A stretch of 64,000 bases of DNA from Flavobacterium rhamnosiphilum (lineage in GTDB: Bacteria; Bacteroidota; Bacteroidia; Flavobacteriales; Flavobacteriaceae). The translations under genes and the position numbers were made by a program. The stretch lies in NCBI RefSeq assembly GCF_004349195.1, contig NZ_SMLG01000007.1, positions 118,671 to 182,670 of the forward strand, in the 5' to 3' direction. The notes beneath the pieces are model-generated. The model was not told where the DNA came from and ran no database searches. It saw only the letters and a program-made list of their open reading frames with translations. This document shows, piece by piece, positions 33,149 to 42,080 of the stretch (its first letter is position 1; the number at the start of each line of letters is the position of its first letter).

Positions 33149-34429
33149 TTAATAAGAATCTTTCATTTTATTTTTAATTGCATCCAAACAAAGGTTGTTA
33201 ATACTTCCTTCGTGCGTATGTTTGGTTTCTTTTGGAGATTGAAATGTACCGTTTTCTAATTGCTCAGCAACCGCTTTATACGCATCTCTAAACGGCATTC
33301 CGGCAACCACCATTTCGTTTAAGGAATCTACTGTAAACAAATAATCGTATTTTTTATCGTCTAATATATGCTCTTTTACTTTAATATCTTTAATCGCAAA
33401 AATCGCGATATCCAAACACGCTTTTAGGTTTTGAATCGCTGGAAACAATCCTTCTTTCAGCAATTGCAAATCCCTGTGGTAGCCACTTGGAAGGTTGTTG
33501 GTGATTAAAGTGATTTCGTATGGTAACGCTTGAATTTTGTTGCATTTACCACGAATTAACTCAAATACATCTGGGTTTTTCTTGTGTGGCATGATGCTCG
33601 AACCTGTTGTAAGATGCGAGGGCAAAGTGATAAAATCAAAATTCTGACTCATGTATAAACAAACATCCATCGAGAACTTCGCCAAAGTTGCTGCCACGCT
33701 ACTCATGGCAAAAGCGACTGTCTTTTCTGATTTTCCACGGCTCATTTGTGCCGCTACCGAATTGAATTTTAAAGTTTCAAAACCCAATTCCTTCGTCGTG
33801 AATGTTCTGTTGATTGGAAATGAACTTCCGTAACCTGCAGCCGAGCCTAATGGGTTTTGGTCCACAATTTTCAAAGCGGCATTCAACATCGTTATATCAT
33901 CAATCAATGTTTCGGCGTAAGCGGAAAACCACATTCCGAAAGATGACGGCATAGCAATTTGAAGGTGCGTGTAACCTGGTAACAACACATTTTGATGTTT
34001 CTCTGCTGATTCTATTAGCAAATCAAAAAGGCTTTTTACTTGCTCTTTTAATTCTTTAACGACATCTTTCAGATATAAATTAACGTCTACTAAAACTTGG
34101 TCATTACGAGAACGGGCGGTATGGATTTTTTTTCCGGCGTCGCCAAGTTTTACCGTTAGCAAATATTCAATTTTGGAATGCACGTCTTCAAAGCTGTCTT
34201 CGATTTCGAATTTTCCGTTTTCAACATCTTTTATTATTTCTTCCAAAGCCAAAACCAAAGAAACGGTTTCGGAGTCTGTTAAAAGCCCGATTTGTCCCAG
34301 CATTTTTGCATGTGCTATAGAACCTAAAGCATCATATTTTGCCAAAACTAAATCCAGTTCTCTGTCGTTTCCAACGGTGAAATGTTCAATTTGCTTATCG
34401 GTTGGTATTCCTTTTTCCCAAAGTTTCAT
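33149..34429 (-). CDS. argH: Argininosuccinate lyase
   Basis: Last step of arginine synthesis: argininosuccinate to arginine plus fumarate. The fumarase/aspartase-superfamily signature GSSIMPHKKNPD is in the C-terminal half, with HTARSRNDQVLVD, PGYTHLQIAMPSSFG and NPLGSAAGYGSSFP before it. At 426 aa it is slightly shorter than the E. coli enzyme. It is the last gene of the arg/pro operon that starts with the GNAT gene at 44016, and the shared terminator at 33094-33125 ends it. Confidence 0.96.
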   Translation of the reverse strand: MKLWEKGIPTDKQIEHFTVGNDRELDLVLAKYDALGSIAHAKMLGQIGLLTDSETVSLVLALEEIIKDVENGKFEIEDSFEDVHSKIEYLLTVKLGDAGKKIHTARSRNDQVLVDVNLYLKDVVKELKEQVKSLFDLLIESAEKHQNVLLPGYTHLQIAMPSSFGMWFSAYAETLIDDITMLNAALKIVDQNPLGSAAGYGSSFPINRTFTTKELGFETLKFNSVAAQMSRGKSEKTVAFAMSSVAATLAKFSMDVCLYMSQNFDFITLPSHLTTGSSIMPHKKNPDVFELIRGKCNKIQALPYEITLITNNLPSGYHRDLQLLKEGLFPAIQNLKACLDIAIFAIKDIKVKEHILDDKKYDYLFTVDSLNEMVVAGMPFRDAYKAVAEQLENGTFQSPKETKHTHEGSINNLCLDAIKNKMKDSY

Positions 34430-34443
34430 AAGATATATATTTT

Positions 34444-34475
34444 AACCCTATCAGGGTTTTAACCCTGATAGGGTT
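34444..34475. repeat. REP-like 15-bp perfect palindrome in the argE-argH gap
   Basis: AACCCTATCAGGGTT, TT, AACCCTGATAGGGTT: 15-bp perfect inverted arms. Each arm is itself nearly palindromic. A diverged copy is inside element B1 (26944-26976, AACCC...AACTCTGAAAGGGTT). On the minus strand it could fold in the operon mRNA just before argH. Confidence 0.75.
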
Positions 34476-34480
34476 TGTTT

Positions 34481-35551
34481 TTATTGTTTGAAAAAATCAG
34501 TTAGTATTTTGATATACAATTGGATTCCTTCTTCTATTTCATTTATAAATATAAATTCGTCTGCGGAGTGTGACCGCAGGGTTTCACCGGGTCCTAATTT
34601 CAAGGATTGGCAACTCAAAACCGATTGATCCGAAAGGGTAGGCGAGCCGTAGGTTGTTCTTCCCAATGCGATTCCGGCTTGCACTAATCCGTGTGAAACG
34701 GGAATAGAAGAAGCATTTAAATGCATTGAACGCGGATTGACTTCGGCAGTCAAATTGCGTTTTACGGTTTCTAAAATTTCGGGATTGCTATAACAATCAT
34801 TCACCCTGATATCGACAACCAAATGACATTCCGCCGGAACTACATTGTGTTGTTTTCCTGCACTTACTTGTGTTACCGTCATTTTTACGGGTCCCAAAAC
34901 TTCGGATATTTTATCGAATTGATAGGTTTTGAACCATTCAATCACTGGCATTGCATTGTAAATAGGATTGTCAGGATTGTTGTGTGCAGCGTGACTGGCA
35001 GTGCCTTTTACGATGACATCGAGTACTAATAAACCTTTTTCGGCTACGGCCAATTGCATCAAAGTAGGTTCTCCAACAATAGCACATTCCAGTTCCGGTA
35101 AATGTTTCAGTACGCTGTTTAATCCATTTTTTCCACTGCTTTCTTCTTCGGCAGAAGCTACGATGACAATATTGTAAGGCAGATTTTCATCCGAATAAAA
35201 ATGAACAAAAGTAGCTAAAAGCGAAACCAAGCAACCTCCTGCATCGTTACTTCCTAATCCGAATAGTTTACCGTCTTTTACGATGGCTTCAAAAGGATCG
35301 TTTGTATATCCTTGATTTGGTTTTACCGTATCGTGATGCGAATTGAGTAAAAGTGTGGGTTTAGTTTTGTCAAAATACTTGTTGAAAGCCCAAACATTAT
35401 TGTTTTCTCTTTCGAAAGGAATACTATTTTGTGTAAACCAATTTTCGATTAAAAGTGCTGTTTTGTCTTCTTTACTCGAAAACGAAGGCGTTTCAATCAG
35501 CGATTTTAATAGCGTAATGGCTTCTTGTGTAAGGGTTTCTATACTCTTCAT
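34481..35551 (-). CDS. argE: N-acetylornithine deacetylase-like M20 peptidase
   Basis: Zinc-dependent M20 deacylase predicted to remove the acyl group from N-acyl-ornithine (or N-acyl-citrulline). Metal-binding motifs: LLNSHHDTVKP, GSNDAGGC, ASAEEESSGKNGL, GEPTLMQLAVAEKG, and SADEFIFINEIEEGIQLY at the end. The 356 aa length is typical of Bacteroidetes ArgE. It overlaps argB by 4 bp (ATGA) and precedes argH, so it is co-transcribed. Because argF' carbamoylates acylated ornithine in this phylum, its true substrate may be acyl-citrulline. Confidence 0.9.
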   Translation of the reverse strand: MKSIETLTQEAITLLKSLIETPSFSSKEDKTALLIENWFTQNSIPFERENNNVWAFNKYFDKTKPTLLLNSHHDTVKPNQGYTNDPFEAIVKDGKLFGLGSNDAGGCLVSLLATFVHFYSDENLPYNIVIVASAEEESSGKNGLNSVLKHLPELECAIVGEPTLMQLAVAEKGLLVLDVIVKGTASHAAHNNPDNPIYNAMPVIEWFKTYQFDKISEVLGPVKMTVTQVSAGKQHNVVPAECHLVVDIRVNDCYSNPEILETVKRNLTAEVNPRSMHLNASSIPVSHGLVQAGIALGRTTYGSPTLSDQSVLSCQSLKLGPGETLRSHSADEFIFINEIEEGIQLYIKILTDFFKQ

Positions 35552-36333
35552 AGTGTAATTGTAGTGTGCAATGCGGTCATGTCTTGCAACATTCTGTGAT
35601 GACCAATTTTTATTTTTTGAACTCCCTTGGACAAACTATTGAAACAGTTGTCTAATTTAGGAATCATACCAGAATGTATGGCTTTTTCGGCTTTTAATTT
35701 GGAATATAATTCTTGATTGATGTTCTCGATTACTGAAGAGTCGTCTTCGGCATTATATAAAACGCCCGGTTTTTCGAAGCAATAATTTAAAGTGACATCA
35801 AAAACTTCTGATAAAGCAATCGCTAATTCACTGGCAATGGTGTCCGCATTTGTGTTTAATAATTGTCCTTTTCCATCGTGCGTAATCGCACAAAATACAG
35901 GAACGATAGCGTTTGAAAGCAATGTTTCCAATAATTGTGTGTTCACTTTTTTCACATCGCCCACAAAACCATAATTGATGGTTGGGTGGTTTCTTTTATC
36001 CGATTGAATTAAATTCCCATCAGCCCCAGAAAAACCCATTGCATTGGTTGAATTTGCTTGCAATTGAGCAACAATACTTTTGTTGATTTGACCTGCATAA
36101 ATCATCACAACTACATCAAGCATAGCGGCATCGGTAATACGTCTTCCATCAATCATTTGAGGAACTAAACCAATGCTCTCGGCCATTTTGGTAGCTGATT
36201 TTCCACCGCCATGAACGAGTATTTTATAGCCTTCAATCTTAGAAAAATCAAATAAAAACTGTTCTAATTCCGTTGGATTATCAATAATGTTTCCACCAAT
36301 TTTTATTAGCGTTACCGGTTTTTTATTTTCCAT
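35548..36333 (-). CDS. argB: Acetylglutamate kinase (or N-succinylglutamate kinase)
   Basis: Phosphorylates the acylated glutamate in the second arginine step. The amino-acid kinase fold is clear: TLIKIGGNIIDNP at the start, LVHGGGKSATKMAESIGL as the substrate loop, then MGFSGADGNLIQSDKR and GMIPKLDNCFNSLSKGVQKIKIGHH. Length 261 aa fits. It overlaps argE downstream by 4 bp and argF' upstream by 11 bp, so the three are translated together. Acetyl versus succinyl substrate cannot be told here. Confidence 0.95.
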   Translation of the reverse strand: MENKKPVTLIKIGGNIIDNPTELEQFLFDFSKIEGYKILVHGGGKSATKMAESIGLVPQMIDGRRITDAAMLDVVVMIYAGQINKSIVAQLQANSTNAMGFSGADGNLIQSDKRNHPTINYGFVGDVKKVNTQLLETLLSNAIVPVFCAITHDGKGQLLNTNADTIASELAIALSEVFDVTLNYCFEKPGVLYNAEDDSSVIENINQELYSKLKAEKAIHSGMIPKLDNCFNSLSKGVQKIKIGHHRMLQDMTALHTTITL

Positions 36334-37270
36334 TTTCCAATATTTTTTGCAACACTAATTGTGCGGCATAAGTTCTATTGTTGGCTTGTTCGATAACAAT
36401 TGAATTTTCGCTGTCAATCACTTCATCGGTAACAATTACATTACGTCTTACCGGCAAACAGTGCATAAATTTGGCATTGTTGGTCAGTTTCATTTTATCT
36501 GCGGTAACAGTCCAATTTGGATCCGAATTGGTAATTTTTCCGTATTCCTTGTAATTGCTCCAGTTTTTGGCATAAATAAAATCAGCGTTTTCAAAAGCCT
36601 TATCCTGGTCGTATTCAATCTTGGAATCTTTCGTGATTTCTGGATTCAATTCGTAGCCTTCGGGATGTGTAATGACAAAGTCTGCATCTTGTAACTGCAT
36701 CATTTCCACAAACGAATTAGGAACTGCCTGAGGTAATGCTTTAGGATGTGGCGCCCAAGTTAAAACCACTTTTGGTCTGTGTTCTGTTTTGTGTTCCGCC
36801 ATAGTTATAGCATCTGCCAGCGATTGTAATGGATGTCCTGTCGCACTTTCCATATTAACAACAGGAACGGTTGCGTATTTCAAGAAACCGGAAAGTACGA
36901 TTTCAGCATTGTCTTTTTCTTTGTCAATCAATCCGGCAAAAGCTCTGATGGCAATAATATCGCAATATTGAGAAACTACCGCAGCAGCTTCTTTAATATG
37001 TTCCGAAGCACTAGAGTTCATGATGGCTCCGTCTTCAAATTCAAGCGTCCAGCCTTCACTGGTAAAATTCATTACCATGACGTTCATTCCCAAATTTAAA
37101 GCGGCTTTTTGTGTGCTTAAACGCGTTCTCAAACTGGAATTAAAAAATAACATTCCCAAGGTTTTGTTTTTACCCAGTTTTTTGTTTTTAAGTGGTTTCT
37201 TTTTGATTTTTAACGCTTGTTTCACCCATTTGTTGAGTGAATCTATGTTTTGTATGGATATGTAGTTCAT
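36323..37270 (-). CDS. argF': N-acyl-L-ornithine carbamoyltransferase (ArgF')
   Basis: Transcarbamylase that acts on N-acetyl- or N-succinylornithine rather than free ornithine, as known in Bacteroides and Xanthomonas. Carbamoyl phosphate motif SSLRTRLSTQKAALN; the acyl-ornithine-type loop GWTLEFEDGAIMNSSASEHIKE; HPLQSLADAITM; and HCLPVRRNVIVTDEV at the end. Length 315 aa. Acetyl or succinyl is undecided. It is in the middle of the operon, downstream of proB, with a heptamer repeat in the gap. Confidence 0.93.
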   Translation of the reverse strand: MNYISIQNIDSLNKWVKQALKIKKKPLKNKKLGKNKTLGMLFFNSSLRTRLSTQKAALNLGMNVMVMNFTSEGWTLEFEDGAIMNSSASEHIKEAAAVVSQYCDIIAIRAFAGLIDKEKDNAEIVLSGFLKYATVPVVNMESATGHPLQSLADAITMAEHKTEHRPKVVLTWAPHPKALPQAVPNSFVEMMQLQDADFVITHPEGYELNPEITKDSKIEYDQDKAFENADFIYAKNWSNYKEYGKITNSDPNWTVTADKMKLTNNAKFMHCLPVRRNVIVTDEVIDSENSIVIEQANNRTYAAQLVLQKILENGK

Positions 37271-37279
37271 TGTAGTTGT

Positions 37280-37307
37280 GAATTATGAATTATGAATTAT
37301 GAATTGT
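37280..37307. repeat. GAATTAT heptamer tandem repeat
   Basis: Four units of GAATTAT, the last one GAATTGT, in the gap between proB and argF'. Close in sequence to the repeat encoded within the yggS gene near 5545-5570. Confidence 0.75.
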
Positions 37308-37343
37308 CCAAAAATCTAACAATCTAAAAATCCAATATTCGAA

Positions 37344-38105
37344 TTAAATTATTTTAGTAAAAGGTATTTCGTTTTTTAAAGCCTTGAAAATAAAATTGTC
37401 TTCCAATCCATTGACAATCCAAGTTTCGATAGTAGCGTTTTTGGCAATTGCCGAAGCTTCTATTTTAGATTGCATTCCGCCGGTTCCGTGCGAGGATTTA
37501 GAATCCCCAATTTCTTTTTCCAATACTTTTAAATCGGTTACCAAAGAAATGGTTTCAGGAACGGCATCATTGATAGATGCTTTGGTGTAAATCCCGTTTG
37601 TATTGGTAGCAATGATCAGAATGTCAACATTTAATAAAACGGCCGTTAAAGCGGCTAATTTGTCATTATCGCCAAACCGAATCTCATCCGTAGCCACCGT
37701 ATCATTTTCATTGATAATCGGAATGTAATTATTTTTGACTAACACATTGATGGTGTTAACAATATTTACTTTGGATTGTTCTTTTTCGAAATCAGAATAC
37801 GAAAGCAAACATTGCGAAATTAATAATCCCAAATCGCTGAAGTTTTCATGATAAATCCGCATCAAATGAGGCTGACCAATAGACGCCAACGCTTGTTTTA
37901 CAAAAACATCTTTGTCTTGATTTTCCAGTTTTACAAATTGTTTGGCTGCAGCAATCGCACCGGAACTCACAATGATAAACTCGTAATCGTCCTGTAAAGC
38001 GGCTATTTGTATTCCAATATCTTCAATCTTTCCTCTTGAAATGTGATTGGTTTCTTTGGTTAACGTATTGCTTCCTAACTTTAATAAAATCCTTTTTTTA
38101 GCCAT
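37344..38105 (-). CDS. proB: Glutamate 5-kinase, short form without PUA
   Basis: First step of proline synthesis. Amino-acid kinase fold: ILLKLGSNTLT, IVSSGAIAAAKQFV, IINENDTVATDEIRFGDNDKLAALTAVLL and SHGTGGMQSKIEASAIA. At 253 aa it ends after the kinase domain and lacks the C-terminal PUA domain of E. coli ProB, as in many Bacteroidetes. It lies within the arg operon, 2 bp after the nuclease-like gene. Confidence 0.95.
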   Translation of the reverse strand: MAKKRILLKLGSNTLTKETNHISRGKIEDIGIQIAALQDDYEFIIVSSGAIAAAKQFVKLENQDKDVFVKQALASIGQPHLMRIYHENFSDLGLLISQCLLSYSDFEKEQSKVNIVNTINVLVKNNYIPIINENDTVATDEIRFGDNDKLAALTAVLLNVDILIIATNTNGIYTKASINDAVPETISLVTDLKVLEKEIGDSKSSHGTGGMQSKIEASAIAKNATIETWIVNGLEDNFIFKALKNEIPFTKII

Positions 38106-38107
38106 TT

Positions 38108-38539
38108 TTATTCTTTATTCTGAGTCATTTTTTTTGCTCGAGATATATCTAATTCAAAATTATCATTCCAAGTTCTACAATTGTTAGTGGCATTTTCTAT
38201 TTTGTCAAAATAAATGATTTGTAATTCATTGTTTATGTATTGCAGAATCATTAAATCATCAACTTTATTTAAAGTTTTTTTATTTATTGCAACGAAACCA
38301 CTTGTTTGCGCAGTAGTTTTAACACTAACTCTTCTACCATTTTCTGAAATAACGTCAAAACCATGTTGATTAGTTTCTTTTGCTAATGTTCCATTAGTTT
38401 CCAAGGCACAAAAAAACTCTCCAAGTCTTCCTATTAAATGTCTTACTTCTGTTGGTGCACAACCCAATTCAATTGTTTCTAATTTAATAATATCCAAATA
38501 TTTTTGGTATAAAATTCCGATTTGAATTTTTGTCAACAT
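38108..38539 (-). CDS. DUF6998-like protein with PD-(D/E)xK-type motif
   Basis: 143 aa protein of uncertain role between proA and proB. Helical N-terminus, then GRLGEFFCALETNG with E41, GFDVISENGRRVSVKTTAQTSGF with D62 and K74. This E...D-x(11)-K layout is like a PD-(D/E)xK nuclease fold (VSVKT in place of ExK), seen in DUF6998 proteins. No methyltransferase or other defence gene is near. The frame ends 2 bp before proB, so it is in the operon. Metabolic role unlikely by family; likely a cargo gene. Confidence 0.7.
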   Translation of the reverse strand: MLTKIQIGILYQKYLDIIKLETIELGCAPTEVRHLIGRLGEFFCALETNGTLAKETNQHGFDVISENGRRVSVKTTAQTSGFVAINKKTLNKVDDLMILQYINNELQIIYFDKIENATNNCRTWNDNFELDISRAKKMTQNKE

Positions 38540-38562
38540 AAGTTTTTATTTTTTCTACTTTC

Positions 38563-38601
38563 AATCTGCAATCAAAAATCGTTAATCTGCAATCAAAAAT
38601 C
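38563..38601. repeat. 18-bp direct repeat in the proA / DUF6998 gap
   Basis: AATCTGCAATCAAAAATC occurs twice (38563-38580 and 38584-38601), exactly repeated with a 3-bp spacer. Direct, not inverted; may be a tandem expansion. Confidence 0.75.
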
Positions 38602-38605
38602 TTTT

Positions 38606-39802
38606 TTACCTGATTTGTCCATTTCCGTAAATATACCATTTATTAGTAACTAAATGTTGCAAACCAATTGGTCCACGTTGGTGTAATTTGTCCGTGCTTA
38701 TTGCCAACTCTCCTCCTAAACCAAATTGTCCTCCATCAGTGAATCGGGTAGAGGCGTTTTGATATACGGCTGCCGTATCTACATTTTCCATGAATTCCTG
38801 GGCAATTGCATCATTTTTTGTGATTATCGAAGCCGAATGCCCTCCACAATATTTATTTATTTTATCAATCGCTTCTTGATCCGAATTTGTTGTTCCAATA
38901 ACAATTTTATAATCTAAAAACTCTTCATACCAAATTAAATCCGATTCAATCTGAGGAACGTTTGTTGCCTTTGAAATACTTTCATCTCCCAAAACCGTAA
39001 CGTTTCTTTGTTGTAATTCCTGAATTATAGTTGCAGCAAAAGCTTCCCAATTTTCAAGATTAGCATCAATTAAAACTTTATCTAAAGCATTGCAAACCGA
39101 TATGTTTGAGGTTTTTCCGTTAATTATGATAGCAAGTGCTTTTTTTAAATCAGCTTCCTTATTTACATACACAAAATTATTTCCTCTTCCGCTAATAATT
39201 ACTGGACAAGTGGCGTGTTTTTTCACAAAAGCAATCAATTTCTCACCACCACGAGGAACGATTAAATCCACCTTTTGTGTTGGTTTTTCTAAGAATTTTT
39301 GCGTTTCTTCCCGATTGTAATTTAAGTATTCCACCCATTCTGTAGTAATATTGTTTGCTGTTAAGGCTTGATGCCACAATTCCACAATTTTCAAGTTGGA
39401 CTGTAAAGATTCTTTTCCGCCTTTCAATAAAATTTTATTTCCGGATTTAAAAGCGATTCCGCCCGCTTCAACAGTAACATCGGGTCTGGATTCATAAATG
39501 ATCATTATGGTTCCAAAAGCCGCTGTTTTATTGATGATTTTCATTCCGTTTTCGTGGTCGAAATTAAAACGTTCAACGCCAATAGGATCTTCTTGACTTG
39601 CTAATTGCTGCAAGGATAAAATCATGCCGTCAATTTTGGAATCATCAACCAATAAACGTTTTTCCATGGCCAAGTCATCTCCAGAATAATTATTTAAATC
39701 CTGTTGATTTATAGTTTTAAGATTAGCTCTTTCTTGTTCGAGAAGTTCGGCCATACGACTTAAAACTGAATTTCGTTTTTCTATTGGTAATAAGTGGTTC
39801 AT
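38606..39802 (-). CDS. proA: Gamma-glutamyl phosphate reductase
   Basis: NADPH-dependent reductase giving glutamate 5-semialdehyde for proline synthesis. Family signs: IIYESRPDVTVEAGGIAFKSGN, KVDLIVPRGGEKLIAFV, catalytic cysteine in KTSNISVCNALDKV, and FGLGGELAISTDKLHQRGPIGLQ near the end. Length 398 aa. It is inside the arg operon, with argD upstream. In this position, proA/proB and the arg genes draw on the same glutamate pool. Confidence 0.95.
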   Translation of the reverse strand: MNHLLPIEKRNSVLSRMAELLEQERANLKTINQQDLNNYSGDDLAMEKRLLVDDSKIDGMILSLQQLASQEDPIGVERFNFDHENGMKIINKTAAFGTIMIIYESRPDVTVEAGGIAFKSGNKILLKGGKESLQSNLKIVELWHQALTANNITTEWVEYLNYNREETQKFLEKPTQKVDLIVPRGGEKLIAFVKKHATCPVIISGRGNNFVYVNKEADLKKALAIIINGKTSNISVCNALDKVLIDANLENWEAFAATIIQELQQRNVTVLGDESISKATNVPQIESDLIWYEEFLDYKIVIGTTNSDQEAIDKINKYCGGHSASIITKNDAIAQEFMENVDTAAVYQNASTRFTDGGQFGLGGELAISTDKLHQRGPIGLQHLVTNKWYIYGNGQIR

Positions 39803-39837
39803 TAGTTTTTGGTTTAATATTTTAGAAAAAAAATCTA

Positions 39838-39884
39838 AACATATAAATCATATAAGTTTAAGAGCTTATATGACTTATATGTTT
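39838..39884. repeat. Near-perfect 20-bp inverted repeat in the argD-proA gap
   Basis: AAACATATAAATCATATAAG and CTTATATGACTTATATGTTT pair with one mismatch, loop TTTAAGA. No T-run on the minus strand, so it is not a simple terminator. Confidence 0.75.
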
Positions 39885-39890
39885 AAAAAA

Positions 39891-41027
39891 TCATTTCAAT
39901 TCTGCCAATGTTTCTTTTAAAGCTATAATAAAGTTGTCGATTGCTTCCTTCTTGATTGTCAATGGAGGAAGAATTCTCAATAAGTTTTTATTATTAGCAT
40001 TTCCTGTAAAAATATGTTTGTCCATGATCATTTTTTTACGAAGTGTACTTACGTCAAAATCAAATTCTACACCCAGCATTAATCCTCTTCCTTTTACTTT
40101 GATCACTTCAGGAACTTGTTTGATTGCTTCTAAAAAATAGGCGTAAACGTCATTTACGTTATCCATTAATTTTTGGCTTTCAATCACATCCAAAACAGCA
40201 ATCCCAGCGGCACATGCCAAATGGTTTCCACCAAAAGTAGTTCCCAATAATCCATAACTCGCTGTAAATTTTGGAGAAATCAAGATTCCGCCAATAGGAA
40301 AACCGTTACCCATTCCTTTCGCCAGACAAATAATATCTGCTTTGATGTTATGATGTTGGTGTGCAAAAAACTTTCCGCTTCTTCCGTATCCTGATTGCAC
40401 TTCGTCCAAAATCAAAACCGCATCGTATGCTGCACATAGTTTTTCTAATGCCTGGAAAAATTCAGTTGTTCCTTGGTCTAAACCGCCAACTCCTTGAATT
40501 CCTTCAATAATAACAGAAGAAACATCTCCTTTTTTTAGTTCGTTTTCTACCAACTCGATATTATTCAATGGTAAAAAAGTAACAATTTGTTGTGCATTGA
40601 TTGGCGCAACAATTTTTTTGTTATCTGTAACCGCAACTGCCGCCGAGGTTCTTCCGTGAAAGGAATTATCAAAAGTAATTACACGCGATTTATTGTTGTG
40701 AAAAGAGGCTAATTTCAAGGCATTTTCATTGGCTTCAGCTCCAGAACTGCATAAGAATAAAGTATAGTCTTCCAATCCCGAAAGTTTCCCTAGTTTTTCT
40801 GCTAATTCTACTTGCAATGGATTCTGAATCGCATTGGAATAAAAACCAATATTATCCAATTGATTTTTTAGTTTGGCAACATATTCCGGTTGGGTGTGTC
40901 CAATGGAAATTACTCCATGACCACCGTATAAATCTAAATATTCCACTCCTTTTTCATCTGTAATAGTACAATCCAGTGCTTTTACAGGAGTGATGTTGTA
41001 TAATGGGTAAACGTCAAATAAATTCAT
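39891..41027 (-). CDS. argD: Acetylornithine (or N-acyl-ornithine) aminotransferase
   Basis: PLP-dependent class III aminotransferase converting N-acyl-glutamate semialdehyde to N-acyl-ornithine. Seen: YLDLYGGHGVISIGH at the start, CSSGAEANENALKLA, FHGRTSAAVAVTD, the Asp-containing LILDEVQSGYGRSGKFFA, and the PLP lysine in CLAKGMGNGFPIGG. Length 378 aa. Genes on both sides are arg/pro, confirming the assignment. Acetyl versus succinyl is undecided. Confidence 0.95.
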   Translation of the reverse strand: MNLFDVYPLYNITPVKALDCTITDEKGVEYLDLYGGHGVISIGHTQPEYVAKLKNQLDNIGFYSNAIQNPLQVELAEKLGKLSGLEDYTLFLCSSGAEANENALKLASFHNNKSRVITFDNSFHGRTSAAVAVTDNKKIVAPINAQQIVTFLPLNNIELVENELKKGDVSSVIIEGIQGVGGLDQGTTEFFQALEKLCAAYDAVLILDEVQSGYGRSGKFFAHQHHNIKADIICLAKGMGNGFPIGGILISPKFTASYGLLGTTFGGNHLACAAGIAVLDVIESQKLMDNVNDVYAYFLEAIKQVPEVIKVKGRGLMLGVEFDFDVSTLRKKMIMDKHIFTGNANNKNLLRILPPLTIKKEAIDNFIIALKETLAELK

Positions 41028-41036
41028 TTTTTTTAA

Positions 41037-41100
41037 GTTTAATCGGTTAATGGGTTATTTGTTTAATCGATTAACCGAATTAACGATTAACCAAATAAAC
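41037..41100. repeat. Inverted repeat of TTAATCG-type units in the argC-argD gap
   Basis: GTTTAATCGGTTAATGGGTT on the left and CGATTAACCGAATTAACG, CGATTAACCAAATAAAC on the right form a loose inverted repeat. Same kind of small-unit repeat as in other gaps here, but with its own unit. Confidence 0.65.
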
Positions 41101-41102
41101 AT

Positions 41103-42080
41103 CTAGAACCCGCTTGGTTTCAAATGTAATCCTGTGGTTTCATCCAATCCAAACATTAAATTCATGTTTTGTATGGCTTGACCTGAGGCTCCTTTTGTTA
41201 AATTATCAATTACAGAAGTAATCAATAACCGGTTTCCTTTTTTCATTAAACTAATAATACACTTGTTCGTTTGAACCACTTGTTTCATGTTGATTCCAGT
41301 GGTAGTAACAGTTACGAAAGGTTGATCTTTGTAAAAAGCTTCATATTTCGCCACTACATCTTCCAAGTTTTCTTCGATTGTTGTGTATAATGTGGCGAAA
41401 ATCCCTCTCGCAAAATCACCTCTGTTGGGTACAAAAATCAATTCGTTTGTATAGTCCGCCTGTAATTGGTTGACACTTTGGTTTATTTCGCCCAAATGTT
41501 GATGTTCAAAAGCTTTATAATGCGACATATTGTTCGATCTCCAACTAAAATGCGTCGTTTCTGATGGCTGAACACCAGCGCCAGTACTTCCGGTTGTGGC
41601 ATTGATATGAACGTCGGTTGTAAGCATTTCGTTTTTAGCCAAAGGCAATAATGCCAGTTGAATTGCGGTTGCAAAACAACCTGGATTAGCGATAAATTGA
41701 GCGTTTTTGATAACCGCTTTATTCAATTCAGGCAAACCGTAAACGAAAGATTTATTATCGAACTCTTTGTCTTTAATCAATCTGAAATCATTTCCTAAAT
41801 CGATAATTTTGGTATGGCTTGCAAATTGATTTTGTTCTAAAAATGATTTCGATTTTCCATGACCTAAGCAAAGGAAAACTACATTCACATTCGGATTTAC
41901 CGTGTCTGTAAAATTCATTTCGATATCGCCCATCAAATCATGATGCGCAACCGAAAGTGGTTTTCCAGCGTTTGTTGTGCTGTAAACAAAATCAAGTGTA
42001 GCATTGGGATGAAACATCAATATTCTGATGAGTTCCCCCGCTGTGTAACCCGAACCACCAATTATTCCAATATTAATCAT
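41103..42080 (-). CDS. argC: N-acetyl-gamma-glutamyl-phosphate reductase
   Basis: Third step of the acyl arginine pathway. Rossmann start MINIGIIGGSGYTAGELIRIL, catalytic cysteine in FIANPGCFATAIQLALLPL, then NATTGSTGAGVQPSETTHFSWR and FVPNRGDFARGIFATLYT. Length 325 aa. It overlaps argG by 8 bp, so the two are translated together. Confidence 0.95.
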   Translation of the reverse strand: MINIGIIGGSGYTAGELIRILMFHPNATLDFVYSTTNAGKPLSVAHHDLMGDIEMNFTDTVNPNVNVVFLCLGHGKSKSFLEQNQFASHTKIIDLGNDFRLIKDKEFDNKSFVYGLPELNKAVIKNAQFIANPGCFATAIQLALLPLAKNEMLTTDVHINATTGSTGAGVQPSETTHFSWRSNNMSHYKAFEHQHLGEINQSVNQLQADYTNELIFVPNRGDFARGIFATLYTTIEENLEDVVAKYEAFYKDQPFVTVTTTGINMKQVVQTNKCIISLMKKGNRLLITSVIDNLTKGASGQAIQNMNLMFGLDETTGLHLKPSGF

